Shown piece by piece: positions 8,950 to 16,993 of a stretch of 42,130 nt of DNA. The stretch is taken from contig CAZRNB010000007.1 in the NCBI GenBank assembly GCA_964601355.1, positions 1 to 42,130 of the forward strand, given 5' to 3'. The number at the start of each line of letters is the position of its first letter. Position 1 is the first letter of the stretch. The notes under the pieces are model-generated. The model was not told where the DNA came from, searched no databases, and worked only from the letters and a program-made list of their open reading frames with translations. This DNA comes from CAZRNB01 sp964601355. GTDB taxonomy: Bacteria > Planctomycetota > Phycisphaerae > Sedimentisphaerales > Anaerobacaceae. Position numbers and translations under genes: made by a program.

Positions 8950-10972
8950 GCTGGCGGGGCTTCTGGTATATAACCATAAGGAGCTAATGCAGCCGGCGTC
9001 TGAATCTGGTCCGTTCGATCCCAACCGTGTTGCCCAGATTCGTATAATCATGAAAGAAGACGACTGGCAGCTGCTCAAAACCAATGCAAGGGCCAAGCCG
9101 TATGTTCGCGCCGACTTCTGGTTTGATGGAGAGCCTGTAAAGAACGTTGCAGTACGTACCAAAGGGATGTCTTCTCTGATGTCCTCTGCGAGAAGTGCTC
9201 GATTGCCTCTTAAAGTTGACTTCAATTTCTTCAATACTGCACAAACATTTCATGAAATCAAGAAATTGGCTCTTAATAATGGTTTCTCGGATCCTACATT
9301 CATAAGAGAAACTGTAGCTTATGAGCTATTCGAGCAGATGGGTCTTCCAACTCCGCGGAGAGCGTTTGCCGACGTGTGGGTAAATGACACACATCTGGGA
9401 CTATATACCATTGTTGAGCAGATTGATAAGGCATTTCTTCGCAGAAATTTTGCCAATCCCGAAGGAAATCTTTATAAGCCTGAGATGCCGGCGGCATTTC
9501 TCAATTGGACCAAGGAATATCTCGACAAGCAAAGTGCCAATGTGTCACAATCTTCCGAGAAAAAAAGGCAGAATAATCTCGATATAAAAGTGGGAGGTTC
9601 AAGGCTTGGCGACTTAATTACAGTCTTAAAACGGGAAGGAACTATTGGCAGTGAGATGCTGCCGGAAGATACAGCAGTGTCGCCAGGAGGGCCTTTCGGC
9701 GGTGGGCCTGGGGGAATGTTCCCTGGAGGACCGCCAGGACAATTTCCTGGGGATCCAAATAGGCCATTCGGCAGAGGTCCGGTGGGGCAATTTCCTGGAG
9801 ATCCGAACAGGCCGTTCGATGGCGGTTTTAGAGGAAGAGGCGGATTCCCTGGAGGTCCAGGAGGACAATTCCCCGGAGAACCAAATAGACCCTTCGCCGG
9901 CGGATTCAGAGGCAGAGGAGGATTCCCAGGAGGTCCGGGAGGGCAATTCAGTGGAGAACCAAACAGGCCATTTGCCAGGGGGCAGGAAGGACGATTCCCC
10001 GGTGGACCTCCTGGACAATTTCCCGGAGAGCCGAACGGGCCATTCGCCGGTGGCTTTAGAGGCAGAGGAGGATTCCCCGGTGGCCCCGGTGGACCATTTG
10101 GGAGGGGTGGAAATTTGATTGAGCAGATGGGACTTAAAACGAATGAGAATAATCCTGATCACAGCGCATTATTTCGCTTCCTTGAAGTTCTGAACAAATG
10201 TCCTGATGACTCATTTCCATCCGAGATCGAAAAAGTTCTGGATGTCGATGAATTTCTACGGTTCCTGGCTGTATCGGTGCTGACGGTTCACCTGGATAAT
10301 TACATCGGAATGGGACACAACTATTACCTCTATGAGGCTGACGGGAAGTTTTGTGTGATTCCCTGGGATTTAAACATGGCTTTCGGGACATTCGGAATGG
10401 GATTTGGCGGCGGTGGAAATATCGTGGATTTATACATTGATGAGCCAACCACAGGAGGCTCTGCAGAACGGCCTCTGGTCGCTCGGCTGCTGTCACATAA
10501 GCCCTATTTGGATAAGTATCATCAATATCTTGAACAATTGCTTAAGGGCGGTTTTTCTGAAGGTGTAATTGAGGCACGTATTAACGAGCTTGTCAAAATG
10601 GTCAGGCCTTTCGTTGAAGCTGATGATCTTAAGTTTTACTCAAACGAGGACTTTGAAAGAAGTATAGTTCAGAACCTTGCATCTGGTGGACAAAGAGGGG
10701 GTTTTCCTGGGATGGGTCCTGGTGGTAGAAATCAAAATGGTGATAACGTCAGAATGTTTCCTCCTGCCGGGGAGCGTATGCCGGAGGATACAGCCTCCGG
10801 ACCTGGCCGTCGCCAGGACCAAATGGGACCAGCAGGAAGAGGAGGAGGGCCGGGAATGAATGCCCCGGGATTGAAGTCCTTTATAAAAGAACGAAGAGTA
10901 TCGGTAATAGAGCAGCTGAATGGAAAACGCCCCAGTAAAAGTGAAAGTTTAAATGTGAATTATGAACTCTGA
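8897..10972 (+). CDS. CotH-kinase-like protein with Gly/Pro-rich repeat insert
   Basis: The protein has 691 residues. An N-terminal membrane anchor or signal (residues 7-24) is identical at its start to the preceding protein. CotH landmarks are VRTKGMSSLM, LNNGFSDPTFIRE, WVNDTHLGLYTIVEQID and IPWDLNMAFG, where the Asp is the expected metal ligand. A large low-complexity insert (about residues 264-405) repeats a F-P-G-x-P-N-R-P-F motif five times with RGRGG spacers. A second Gly-rich patch lies near residues 595-655. Such loops occur in other environmental CotH proteins. The last codons and stop fall inside a heptad repeat array. The gene sits directly upstream of VTC and DUF4956 genes, a known association suggesting a shared phosphate-linked role. 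Confidence 0.85.
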   Translation: MHSLEKISFIGLLLLALLLAGLLVYNHKELMQPASESGPFDPNRVAQIRIIMKEDDWQLLKTNARAKPYVRADFWFDGEPVKNVAVRTKGMSSLMSSARSARLPLKVDFNFFNTAQTFHEIKKLALNNGFSDPTFIRETVAYELFEQMGLPTPRRAFADVWVNDTHLGLYTIVEQIDKAFLRRNFANPEGNLYKPEMPAAFLNWTKEYLDKQSANVSQSSEKKRQNNLDIKVGGSRLGDLITVLKREGTIGSEMLPEDTAVSPGGPFGGGPGGMFPGGPPGQFPGDPNRPFGRGPVGQFPGDPNRPFDGGFRGRGGFPGGPGGQFPGEPNRPFAGGFRGRGGFPGGPGGQFSGEPNRPFARGQEGRFPGGPPGQFPGEPNGPFAGGFRGRGGFPGGPGGPFGRGGNLIEQMGLKTNENNPDHSALFRFLEVLNKCPDDSFPSEIEKVLDVDEFLRFLAVSVLTVHLDNYIGMGHNYYLYEADGKFCVIPWDLNMAFGTFGMGFGGGGNIVDLYIDEPTTGGSAERPLVARLLSHKPYLDKYHQYLEQLLKGGFSEGVIEARINELVKMVRPFVEADDLKFYSNEDFERSIVQNLASGGQRGGFPGMGPGGRNQNGDNVRMFPPAGERMPEDTASGPGRRQDQMGPAGRGGGPGMNAPGLKSFIKERRVSVIEQLNGKRPSKSESLNVNYEL
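9690..10110 (+). repeat. In-frame coding repeat (Gly/Pro/Arg-rich) within the second cotH gene
   Basis: Degenerate repeats of about 50 to 80 bases encode F-P-G-x-P-N-x-P-F followed by GGFRGRGGFPGGPGG-like spacers. The period is a multiple of 3, so frame is kept. The antisense frame stays open only because of this composition. Confidence 0.85.
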
Positions 10973-11018
10973 ATATCAAACTCCAAACTCCGAACACCGA
11001 ACTCCGAACACTGAACAG
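10942..11018. repeat. Heptad array C at the cotH/VTC junction
   Basis: Eleven consecutive 7-base units of the type TGAACTC, CAAACTC and CGAACAC, all in the same orientation. They cover the stop codon of the cotH gene (10970-10972) and the ATG of the VTC gene (10962). In the VTC frame they encode a 7-residue pseudo-repeat (NSEYQTP, NSEHRTP). Confidence 0.85.
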
Positions 11019-11804
11019 AAGTGGGAAAGGTTTGAGCGAAAATTCTTTGTCTCTCCGGAAAAGGTGACTTTTGCACGAAGTCTGTTATCACAGATATGCC
11101 GAAGGGATAGTTTGTACCCACGAGGCAGAATCAACAGCCTATATTTCGACACGCCTGATCTTGACCACTTTCAAAAATCAGATGACGGCAGCTATGAAAG
11201 GGAAAAAATTCGCATCAGATGGTATGACAATCCCTGCAATCAGCAGGATATAGTGTCCGTTTATCTTGAGCTGAAGTCCAAGAGAGGTTTTGCAAGCAGG
11301 AAACAACGCAGAAAAATCCTCGTGTCGGCAGAACGGCTTAACATGGTTCGGGGTTCTGGGTTCGGGGATCAACGGTCAGGAAATTTGATTCTGATCCCTG
11401 ATCCCAGAAACCTGATCCCTGTTCATGTAATATTGCAGACATTGTCGGAATTCGGATATTTTTCGCAAGAACCTTTGCTGCCGGTCATCCTGATAGCATA
11501 CGAACGATTCCGCTTCACTGAAATATTGACGGGTACCAGATTGTCTTTTGACCAGAGAATCTGCTCAACGCTGGTAGCTCCGGGCTTATGGTATAGTGAG
11601 TCAAGCCTGATGCTCGAGGGCGGCGTTATTGAAATCAAGGGCCCGTCAATGGAAATACCCATATCCCTTCGCTCTCTCAGCGGTATTGGCATCGATTGGA
11701 CCAGATTTTCAAAATACGCCTCTTGTCTTGAATCGCAGATGGAAAAGCCCGGATCGGTAGGCCGCATCCGGCCTTCTGGCAGAATAGAATTATTAGAAAA
11801 GTGA
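10962..11804 (+). CDS. VTC-domain polyphosphate polymerase-like protein
   Basis: The protein of 280 residues has the tunnel-fold VTC domain, which in yeast Vtc4 makes polyphosphate from ATP. Landmarks include the basic KWERFERKFF start, INSLYFDTPDL, EREKIRIRWY, YLELKSKRG, ILIAYERFRF, TRLSFDQRI and GGVIEIKGPS, giving the expected Arg/Lys/Glu residues lining a tunnel. The start overlaps the upstream stop by 11 bases. No alternative start exists before the conserved core, so the heptad array provides the initiation codon and the first 19 residues. A second array encodes about 26 residues in mid-domain (about residues 128-154). No Shine-Dalgarno is obvious. Polyphosphate synthesis is a family inference. 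Confidence 0.85.
   Translation: MNSEYQTPNSEHRTPNTEQKWERFERKFFVSPEKVTFARSLLSQICRRDSLYPRGRINSLYFDTPDLDHFQKSDDGSYEREKIRIRWYDNPCNQQDIVSVYLELKSKRGFASRKQRRKILVSAERLNMVRGSGFGDQRSGNLILIPDPRNLIPVHVILQTLSEFGYFSQEPLLPVILIAYERFRFTEILTGTRLSFDQRICSTLVAPGLWYSESSLMLEGGVIEIKGPSMEIPISLRSLSGIGIDWTRFSKYASCLESQMEKPGSVGRIRPSGRIELLEK
11345..11421. repeat. Heptad array D inside the VTC coding sequence
   Basis: Eleven 7-base units: GGTTCGG and GGTTCTG types on the left, ATCCCTG and ATCCCAG types on the right, roughly complementary arms. The reading frame stays open through all 77 bases. Conserved VTC strands lie on both sides, so this reads as an insertion or replacement of a surface linker. Confidence 0.85.
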
Positions 11805-11820
11805 AACAAGGAGAATTTCT

Positions 11821-12516
11821 ATGTTGACAGCAATTTTGTTACAGTCCTCTAAATTCAATCTTAATAGCTTATTACAGTCTTCTAAATTCAATCTCACCGA
11901 CATAATGATGGCACTTTTGTTTTCAATGGCTGCATCTGTTGCTGTTTATATTATTTACCAGTTATTTTACGGATCTCGCAATATCGGAGCGGGCGTGGAC
12001 AGGTCCTTTATCATTATAGGACCGGCCATTACCGCGCTGTTTTTAGGGATTCAAAGCTCTATCCCGCTGTCTTTGGGATTGTTAGGCGCTTTATCCTTTG
12101 TCCGATTCAGAACGCCGGTTAAGGACCCCGCAGAGATAGGTTATCTTTTATTACTGATTGCTACATCAGTAGGAGCAGCAACACATACCTTTCTTATCGC
12201 GATCATTTTGTTTATTATCGTATTTTTATCTTTGAGCATTCAATGGCTTATTCGAAATCGCTTCTCATTTCGTGCCCAGACGAATCTTATGATTTCTGTT
12301 GACAAAAATGTTTTCCAGGGTATTGAACCGAGGTTGACACAGCTTCTGAAGGCTCGGCTTAATAATCTCACGATGAAAACAATATCTGTTTTGGATAATA
12401 GAGTTTCAATTCACTATCAGCACAAGAAAATATCAGCCTCCGACAAGGTGGAGTTAATAGCAGAGCTAAATAAGCTCGCTGAGCCGGGAAGTATCGAAAT
12501 TTTTGCCGGCTCCTGA
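11821..12516 (+). CDS. DUF4956 family membrane protein
   Basis: The protein of 231 residues has about four membrane helices (about residues 28-50, 62-80, 82-100, 114-145), the motif GLLGALSFVRFRTPVKDP typical of DUF4956, and a soluble C-terminal alpha/beta domain. AAGGAG lies just upstream of the ATG, 16 bases after the VTC stop. The family has no assigned activity but is often found beside VTC and CotH genes, so a membrane role in the same process is inferred. The N-terminus contains a tandem duplication: 11 residues (LLQSSKFNLNS) repeated almost exactly at residues 6-16 and 17-27. Confidence 0.85.
   Translation: MLTAILLQSSKFNLNSLLQSSKFNLTDIMMALLFSMAASVAVYIIYQLFYGSRNIGAGVDRSFIIIGPAITALFLGIQSSIPLSLGLLGALSFVRFRTPVKDPAEIGYLLLLIATSVGAATHTFLIAIILFIIVFLSLSIQWLIRNRFSFRAQTNLMISVDKNVFQGIEPRLTQLLKARLNNLTMKTISVLDNRVSIHYQHKKISASDKVELIAELNKLAEPGSIEIFAGS
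11836..11901 (+). repeat. 33-bp tandem duplication at the DUF4956 N-terminus
   Basis: Bases 11836-11868 and 11869-11901 are near-identical 33-mers encoding LLQSSKFNL twice. The second copy runs into the first membrane helix. Confidence 0.8.
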
Positions 12517-12554
12517 GTGGCCGGATAATACAGAGCTTGGAAGGATTTCAAGAA

Positions 12555-12624
12555 ATTTAGAATGTAGAATGTAGAATTTAGAAATTCTCAATTCTCCATT
12601 CTCCATTCTCACTTCTCACTTCCT
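12555..12624. repeat. Heptad array E between convergent genes
   Basis: Ten 7-base units. The left arm uses ATTTAGA and ATGTAGA; the right arm uses AATTCTC and CATTCTC, so the arms pair at about six of seven positions per unit. It lies 38 bases after the DUF4956 stop and its last bases touch the secDF stop codon (complement of 12623-12625). It could fold as a hairpin in either transcript. Confidence 0.9.
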
Positions 12625-15600
12625 AACTTCGGCTTGTTTTGGCTCTTGCTCTTAACAGAAGTATCGGTGCCGATATGGCTATAGAAGAATATGTTCCTTC
12701 GATAATTCCGAAAAGCATAACAAAATTAAAGCCTCGAAGCTCCTGACCGCCAAAAATATACATGATGAATATAACAATCAACGTGGTAGTGCCTGTTAAG
12801 AGCGTTCTTGATAACGTGTCGTTGATGCTATTGTTGATTATCTGCGGCGTCAGTGTGCCTTTGTGACGGTTTTCACGAATACGATCATAAACAACTATCG
12901 TATCATTGATTGAATATCCAAGCAGCGTTAAAAAGGCAGCTATCATTGCCAGGTTAATCTTGAAATCTCCGATCAGCAGTTTCTGGCCAATGAACGTTCC
13001 CGCAATATAGGTACACGCAGTGACCATTCCGACGTTTACGCAAGTATCATGGAAAAGTGTTATAACTGCGCCCACGCCGAATCGAAGGTCGCCAAACCTG
13101 AACCAGATATAGATAAGCATTGCTGCCAGTGTCAATACAATGGCAATTAGCGCTTGAGTTCTTGCTTCTGCTCCTACGGATGGATTTATCTGGGTCACCC
13201 GTGGCAGAGAGGTTTCTAATGAGGCTGCCGCCAGGATCTTGGTGGTTTCGTTCTCGATAAAGCTTGCCCTTTCATCCGCGGTCAGCTCTCGCAGGCCGGC
13301 CTCGGGATGGGCACTAACATAAACGAAGGCGTTTACCGGCTGCTTCGGCTCGCCGCCTATGGTGGAAAGATTTGGATCAAAGAATCTGTAGTGGACATCC
13401 CAGGCAAGGTGCTGCATATCGGGTTTGAATCGCAAATCGCTCAATCTCTGTACAATCTCGCCCATTGTAGCAGCTTTTTTGGTTCTGCATTCGATTTTGA
13501 TACCGCCTGCAAAATCGGCAAGCTCGGGGTAAGAGCCAATAAGCTCCTCAGTAATATTTTCCTTTGAGGTTATTTGCGGCTCCAGATTTTGCTGAATTTC
13601 CAATACGTCTGCAAAAGCATTTTTTATTGCGTCATTGACAATTTCATTAACTTTTGGTTCTGAGATGGTGGCATCCGGAAATGCTGAGGCCAGCACATTT
13701 TTAACCAGCGATGTGCTTACCTGGCTTGTGGATACGTCAAAAGAAGGATTACTTGATCCTGTTTGTGTTACCGTTAAATTGTTAAGCTCACGGTCAAATT
13801 TTGCCTGGGCTTTTTCAATGGCGGCTGTTATGGTTTCAACGGTGTATTGAGTCTGTCCCTTGGCCTGAGCAAAAGTTATCGTCGCGGTGACCCTGTTGGT
13901 AGCGGTTGTAGTTATTTCATAAGCCTTTTCTGTTTTGCCAATACTGTAAACGTTTGAAGCAGCCAAGGCTGGATTATTCAAATCGAGGCCGATCTTGTGA
14001 ATCTTATCCTGCACCTCCTGGCGGGACAAATTGACACCTTCTTTCAAATTGATCTGGACACTTGTTCCGCCGGTAAATTCGATGTCATATTTATTATTTT
14101 TTTCATTTCTGGTAAAGAAGACAACCAGCCCTCCTATGGTCAGAATCCCTGATATGGCGAAGAAAACCAGCCTGTACCTCATCCAGTTGATATTCGGCCT
14201 GCGTATAAGCTGGAGCATAATAAGGCGTTCTTTAATAATCTTTTTGGATGTTAACCAGTCAAATATTACGCGAGTTGCAAAGACGGCGGTAAAAAGGTTT
14301 GAGATAAGGCCGAGCATAAGCACTATTGCGAATCCTTTTATGTCTTCTGAGCCAACCCAGTACAAAACTGCTGCGGAGATGATGGTAGTAAGGTTGGAGT
14401 CAAAGATGGCGCTAAATGCCCTTTTGTAGCCGTTTTTGATGGCTGTTGCTATAGACGCACCTTTCTGCTGTTCTTCACGGATTCTTTCGAAGATAAGGAC
14501 GTTGGCGTCAACGCTCATGCCAATTGTTAATATGGTGCCGGCGATACCGGGCAGTGTAAAAGTCGCTCGCAGCGCCGACATTATCGCTAAGGTAAAAAGC
14601 AGGTTCATAAGCAATGCAGCATCGGCGATTGCGCCGCCAAGCAGATAGTAGCCGGCCATGCATGCCGTTACGAGCATCACACCGATGAGGCCGGAGCGAA
14701 TCCCTTTGTCACGGTTATCTGCGCCGATTGATGGTCCAATACTTCTAATTGAGAGGGGTTGTTCAATTAGTCTGGCAGGCAGAGACCCAGCATTTAGCTT
14801 ATTGACCATATCAAAAGTTTCTGTTTGGGTAAAACCGCCGGAACCGCCGGTTATTTGGCCGCGTGTGGTTATTCGACTATTAATCTTTGGTGCTGAAATA
14901 GCAATACCATCGAGCAATATGCAAAGCGGTCGATCAATATTGTTACCGGTAACGTTGCCGAACAGCCTGCCGCCTCTTTCGTCTAAAGCGAAATCTATTG
15001 CATTTCGGCCGTATTCGTCTTGTCCTGGTGCGGCCCTTACGAGTTTCCAGTCTTTGCCGCTTGCCTGATGCAGCATAGTTTCATTTTGTTTATTGCTTGC
15101 CAGGACATAATATTTATCACCAAATGGGGCGGCAATCGTGTTAGGAATCTTCCATTCTTTAATATTTTCAATTTCCAGCCATATGTACTTGTTGTCCGAG
15201 GCATATTTGGGTCCTTTTGTGGTGAGTGACTGGACATAAGCGTTGACTTCGTCAGAGGTCAGGCCGATTGATTCCAGGCGGTCTAAAGTGGGCAGTATTC
15301 TAAACTCTAAGATACCGGCGCCTTTAAGCATACGCTGTAGATCTCTGGAATCATCAAGTCTGCCTTTGTACGGACGGTATTCATCGAAGGCTGTTACAAT
15401 CTTATCAATTTTGTTTGTGCAGTTTGGAAAATCGGCTTTCAATTTTTCAATCTGCTGCTTCCTTTGCTTTGATTTGGGAGACATTTCCAGCACTACGTTT
15501 ATCTGCTCTTCTGTCATGTTCAATTTGTCAAGTGCTCTTTCCGCCTCGTCATATTGGGTGTTTTTCTCCGGTAGCTGATTAACAGCTTCGGACCACCGTA

Positions 15601-16339
15601 TGTAGGTTTCCATATATTTGTTTAGAAGATCAGCCATGCCGGAGGCCTTGACAGAATCAGGACCTCCTTCGAGGGTCTTTTCCTTGCCGAGAAACTCCTT
15701 CAATGTTTTTTGTAGCTGTTGCTTATCTAATTTAGCCCAGTTGCTCCTGTTTTGCTCTATCTGGTCTAAGTCGAGGCCGGCTGATGAAGTTTTTTCTGCG
15801 ACAGACTTTAATTCGGCATCGATTTTATCTCTTTTACCCTGTAGCTCTTTTAATTCGTCTTGAATCTTGGCCAGAGTCGTGAGAATTGTTAGTTTATTAG
15901 GATCTCCTTGGGCAATATCATTGAAATCTTGATCTCGCAGCTCTATCGGTTTTTTCAACGAGCGGATGATTCTGGCACGATTTATGTTTTCGCTGGTAAG
16001 CTGCTCCTTGGCTGTTTCAAAATTCTGGCGTTTGACACGTGCTTCAGCAGTGGCCAGCGGCATTTGTATTTCGAACCTGGTATTGCCCTGTGGCCGCCAT
16101 ACCAGGTTTTGAATATTAGCGGGGTCTATTCGCCTTCGCAAAACGGTTATCATTCTCTGAGCTAAATCTTTCTTTTCTACTTCCGCGAGGTCCTGGGTTT
16201 CGATTTCATAGATAAGGCTTGTTCCGCCTGCCAAATCGATTCCAGGCTTTAAGGTTTTGCTTGGCGGGTATAAAGCTCCCACCGCAAGGAGCACCAAAAC
16301 GATGATCAAGATGGTTTTCGGCATTAAATTTTTGCCCAT
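12623..16339 (-). CDS. secDF: Fused protein translocase subunit SecDF
   Basis: About 1238 residues. It joins SecD and SecF, which use the proton gradient to assist Sec protein export. The SecD half (to about residue 700) starts with one membrane helix, then GIDLAGGTSLIYEI, a large periplasmic part with an extra helical insert (about residues 100-340), and five helices with MSVDANVLIFERIREE. The SecF half (about residue 715 on) has YDIEFTGGTSVQINL, a periplasmic region and GYSINDTIVVYDRIRENR. I chose the ATG at 16339, preceded by GAGG; the longer frame begins with TTG four codons earlier. The order tgt-yajC-secDF on this strand is the classic arrangement. Confidence 0.95.
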   Translation of the reverse strand: MGKNLMPKTILIIVLVLLAVGALYPPSKTLKPGIDLAGGTSLIYEIETQDLAEVEKKDLAQRMITVLRRRIDPANIQNLVWRPQGNTRFEIQMPLATAEARVKRQNFETAKEQLTSENINRARIIRSLKKPIELRDQDFNDIAQGDPNKLTILTTLAKIQDELKELQGKRDKIDAELKSVAEKTSSAGLDLDQIEQNRSNWAKLDKQQLQKTLKEFLGKEKTLEGGPDSVKASGMADLLNKYMETYIRWSEAVNQLPEKNTQYDEAERALDKLNMTEEQINVVLEMSPKSKQRKQQIEKLKADFPNCTNKIDKIVTAFDEYRPYKGRLDDSRDLQRMLKGAGILEFRILPTLDRLESIGLTSDEVNAYVQSLTTKGPKYASDNKYIWLEIENIKEWKIPNTIAAPFGDKYYVLASNKQNETMLHQASGKDWKLVRAAPGQDEYGRNAIDFALDERGGRLFGNVTGNNIDRPLCILLDGIAISAPKINSRITTRGQITGGSGGFTQTETFDMVNKLNAGSLPARLIEQPLSIRSIGPSIGADNRDKGIRSGLIGVMLVTACMAGYYLLGGAIADAALLMNLLFTLAIMSALRATFTLPGIAGTILTIGMSVDANVLIFERIREEQQKGASIATAIKNGYKRAFSAIFDSNLTTIISAAVLYWVGSEDIKGFAIVLMLGLISNLFTAVFATRVIFDWLTSKKIIKERLIMLQLIRRPNINWMRYRLVFFAISGILTIGGLVVFFTRNEKNNKYDIEFTGGTSVQINLKEGVNLSRQEVQDKIHKIGLDLNNPALAASNVYSIGKTEKAYEITTTATNRVTATITFAQAKGQTQYTVETITAAIEKAQAKFDRELNNLTVTQTGSSNPSFDVSTSQVSTSLVKNVLASAFPDATISEPKVNEIVNDAIKNAFADVLEIQQNLEPQITSKENITEELIGSYPELADFAGGIKIECRTKKAATMGEIVQRLSDLRFKPDMQHLAWDVHYRFFDPNLSTIGGEPKQPVNAFVYVSAHPEAGLRELTADERASFIENETTKILAAASLETSLPRVTQINPSVGAEARTQALIAIVLTLAAMLIYIWFRFGDLRFGVGAVITLFHDTCVNVGMVTACTYIAGTFIGQKLLIGDFKINLAMIAAFLTLLGYSINDTIVVYDRIRENRHKGTLTPQIINNSINDTLSRTLLTGTTTLIVIFIMYIFGGQELRGFNFVMLFGIIEGTYSSIAISAPILLLRARAKTSRS

Positions 16340-16359
16340 AATATTCCTCAAAAAGGTTA

Positions 16360-16429
16360 TTGTTTATAGTTCATAGTTCATTATTCATCGATTAACAATG
16401 AACTCATAACAATGAACCAATCACTAATT
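16360..16429. repeat. Heptad array F between yajC and secDF
   Basis: Ten 7-base units: TAGTTCA twice, then TTATTCA and TCGATTA, facing ACAATGA, ACTCATA and ACAATGA. It begins at the yajC stop codon (complement of 16428-16430) and ends about 20 bases before the secDF start. Confidence 0.85.
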
Positions 16430-16847
16430 ATGATTTATCTTTCGACAAATTTTTCCCGATAGCTGAAGCAACAATTTTTATTTTTGTATTATTGGACTCA
16501 TCAACTTTTAAGGTGATTTCATCGCCCTTAATATCGACTATCGTTCCCAAAATGCCACCAATGGTTCGAATTCGGTCGTTTTTTTCCAGCGAATCCAACA
16601 TTTTTCTTTGCTGCTGTTTTTGTTTTTGAGGCCCTCTGAAGATGATAAAGTACAGCATTACAAACATTAGGCAAATGAAGATCAGAGAGGTGTAACCGGA
16701 TGATTTTCGTCCTTCTGTTACAGGCGTCGGGACATTGGAGTCAGGCATAAGAGTTGTTGTCTGACCTTCTTGTGTAACAGGCTCCGCAGGAATACTTGAA
16801 GGGGCTTCTTGCGGCCCGGTTTGAGCTAATACCCAAATATTATTCAT
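16428..16847 (-). CDS. yajC: Preprotein translocase subunit YajC
   Basis: The protein of 139 residues is a small single-pass accessory of SecDF. A Pro/Thr-rich N-terminal stretch (residues 8-47, longer than in proteobacteria) precedes one membrane helix (about residues 51-70). The conserved cytoplasmic part follows, with FRGPQKQKQQQ, KNDRIRTIGGILGTI and a terminal strand-rich segment. AGGAAG lies upstream of the ATG. It sits between tgt and secDF, its usual neighbours. The stop codon touches heptad array F. Confidence 0.93.
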   Translation of the reverse strand: MNNIWVLAQTGPQEAPSSIPAEPVTQEGQTTTLMPDSNVPTPVTEGRKSSGYTSLIFICLMFVMLYFIIFRGPQKQKQQQRKMLDSLEKNDRIRTIGGILGTIVDIKGDEITLKVDESNNTKIKIVASAIGKNLSKDKS

Positions 16848-16875
16848 TTTCAGCTTCCTTTCATCGTATATAGCA

Positions 16876-16945
16876 GGGGTCAGGGGTCAGGGGTCAGAAG
16901 TCACAATCTCCGAACCCCGAACCCTGAACCCCGATCCCAGATCCC
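16876..16945. repeat. Heptad array G between tgt and yajC
   Basis: Ten 7-base units: GGGGTCA three times and GAAGTCA on the left, CGAACCC, TGAACCC and CGATCCC types on the right, making complementary arms. It starts 29 bases upstream of the yajC ATG, in the tgt-yajC gap. Confidence 0.9.
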
Positions 16946-16993
16946 TATATAACCTGAATTTGCAGCAAATTACAGAGAAATTGATTTAATTTG

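Noticed and set aside
9626..10162. Minus- and plus-strand frames through the Gly/Pro repeat (including 9645-10118)
   Set aside because: Low-complexity DNA keeps several frames open; only the CotH frame has conserved flanking sequence and a proper start.
12555..12624. Array E as a rho-independent terminator
   Set aside because: It can fold, but the stem is AT-rich and no T-run follows in either direction; it may still affect mRNA ends.
12555..16945. Heptad arrays as CRISPR
   Set aside because: Units are 7 bases with no spacers, and no cas genes are present.
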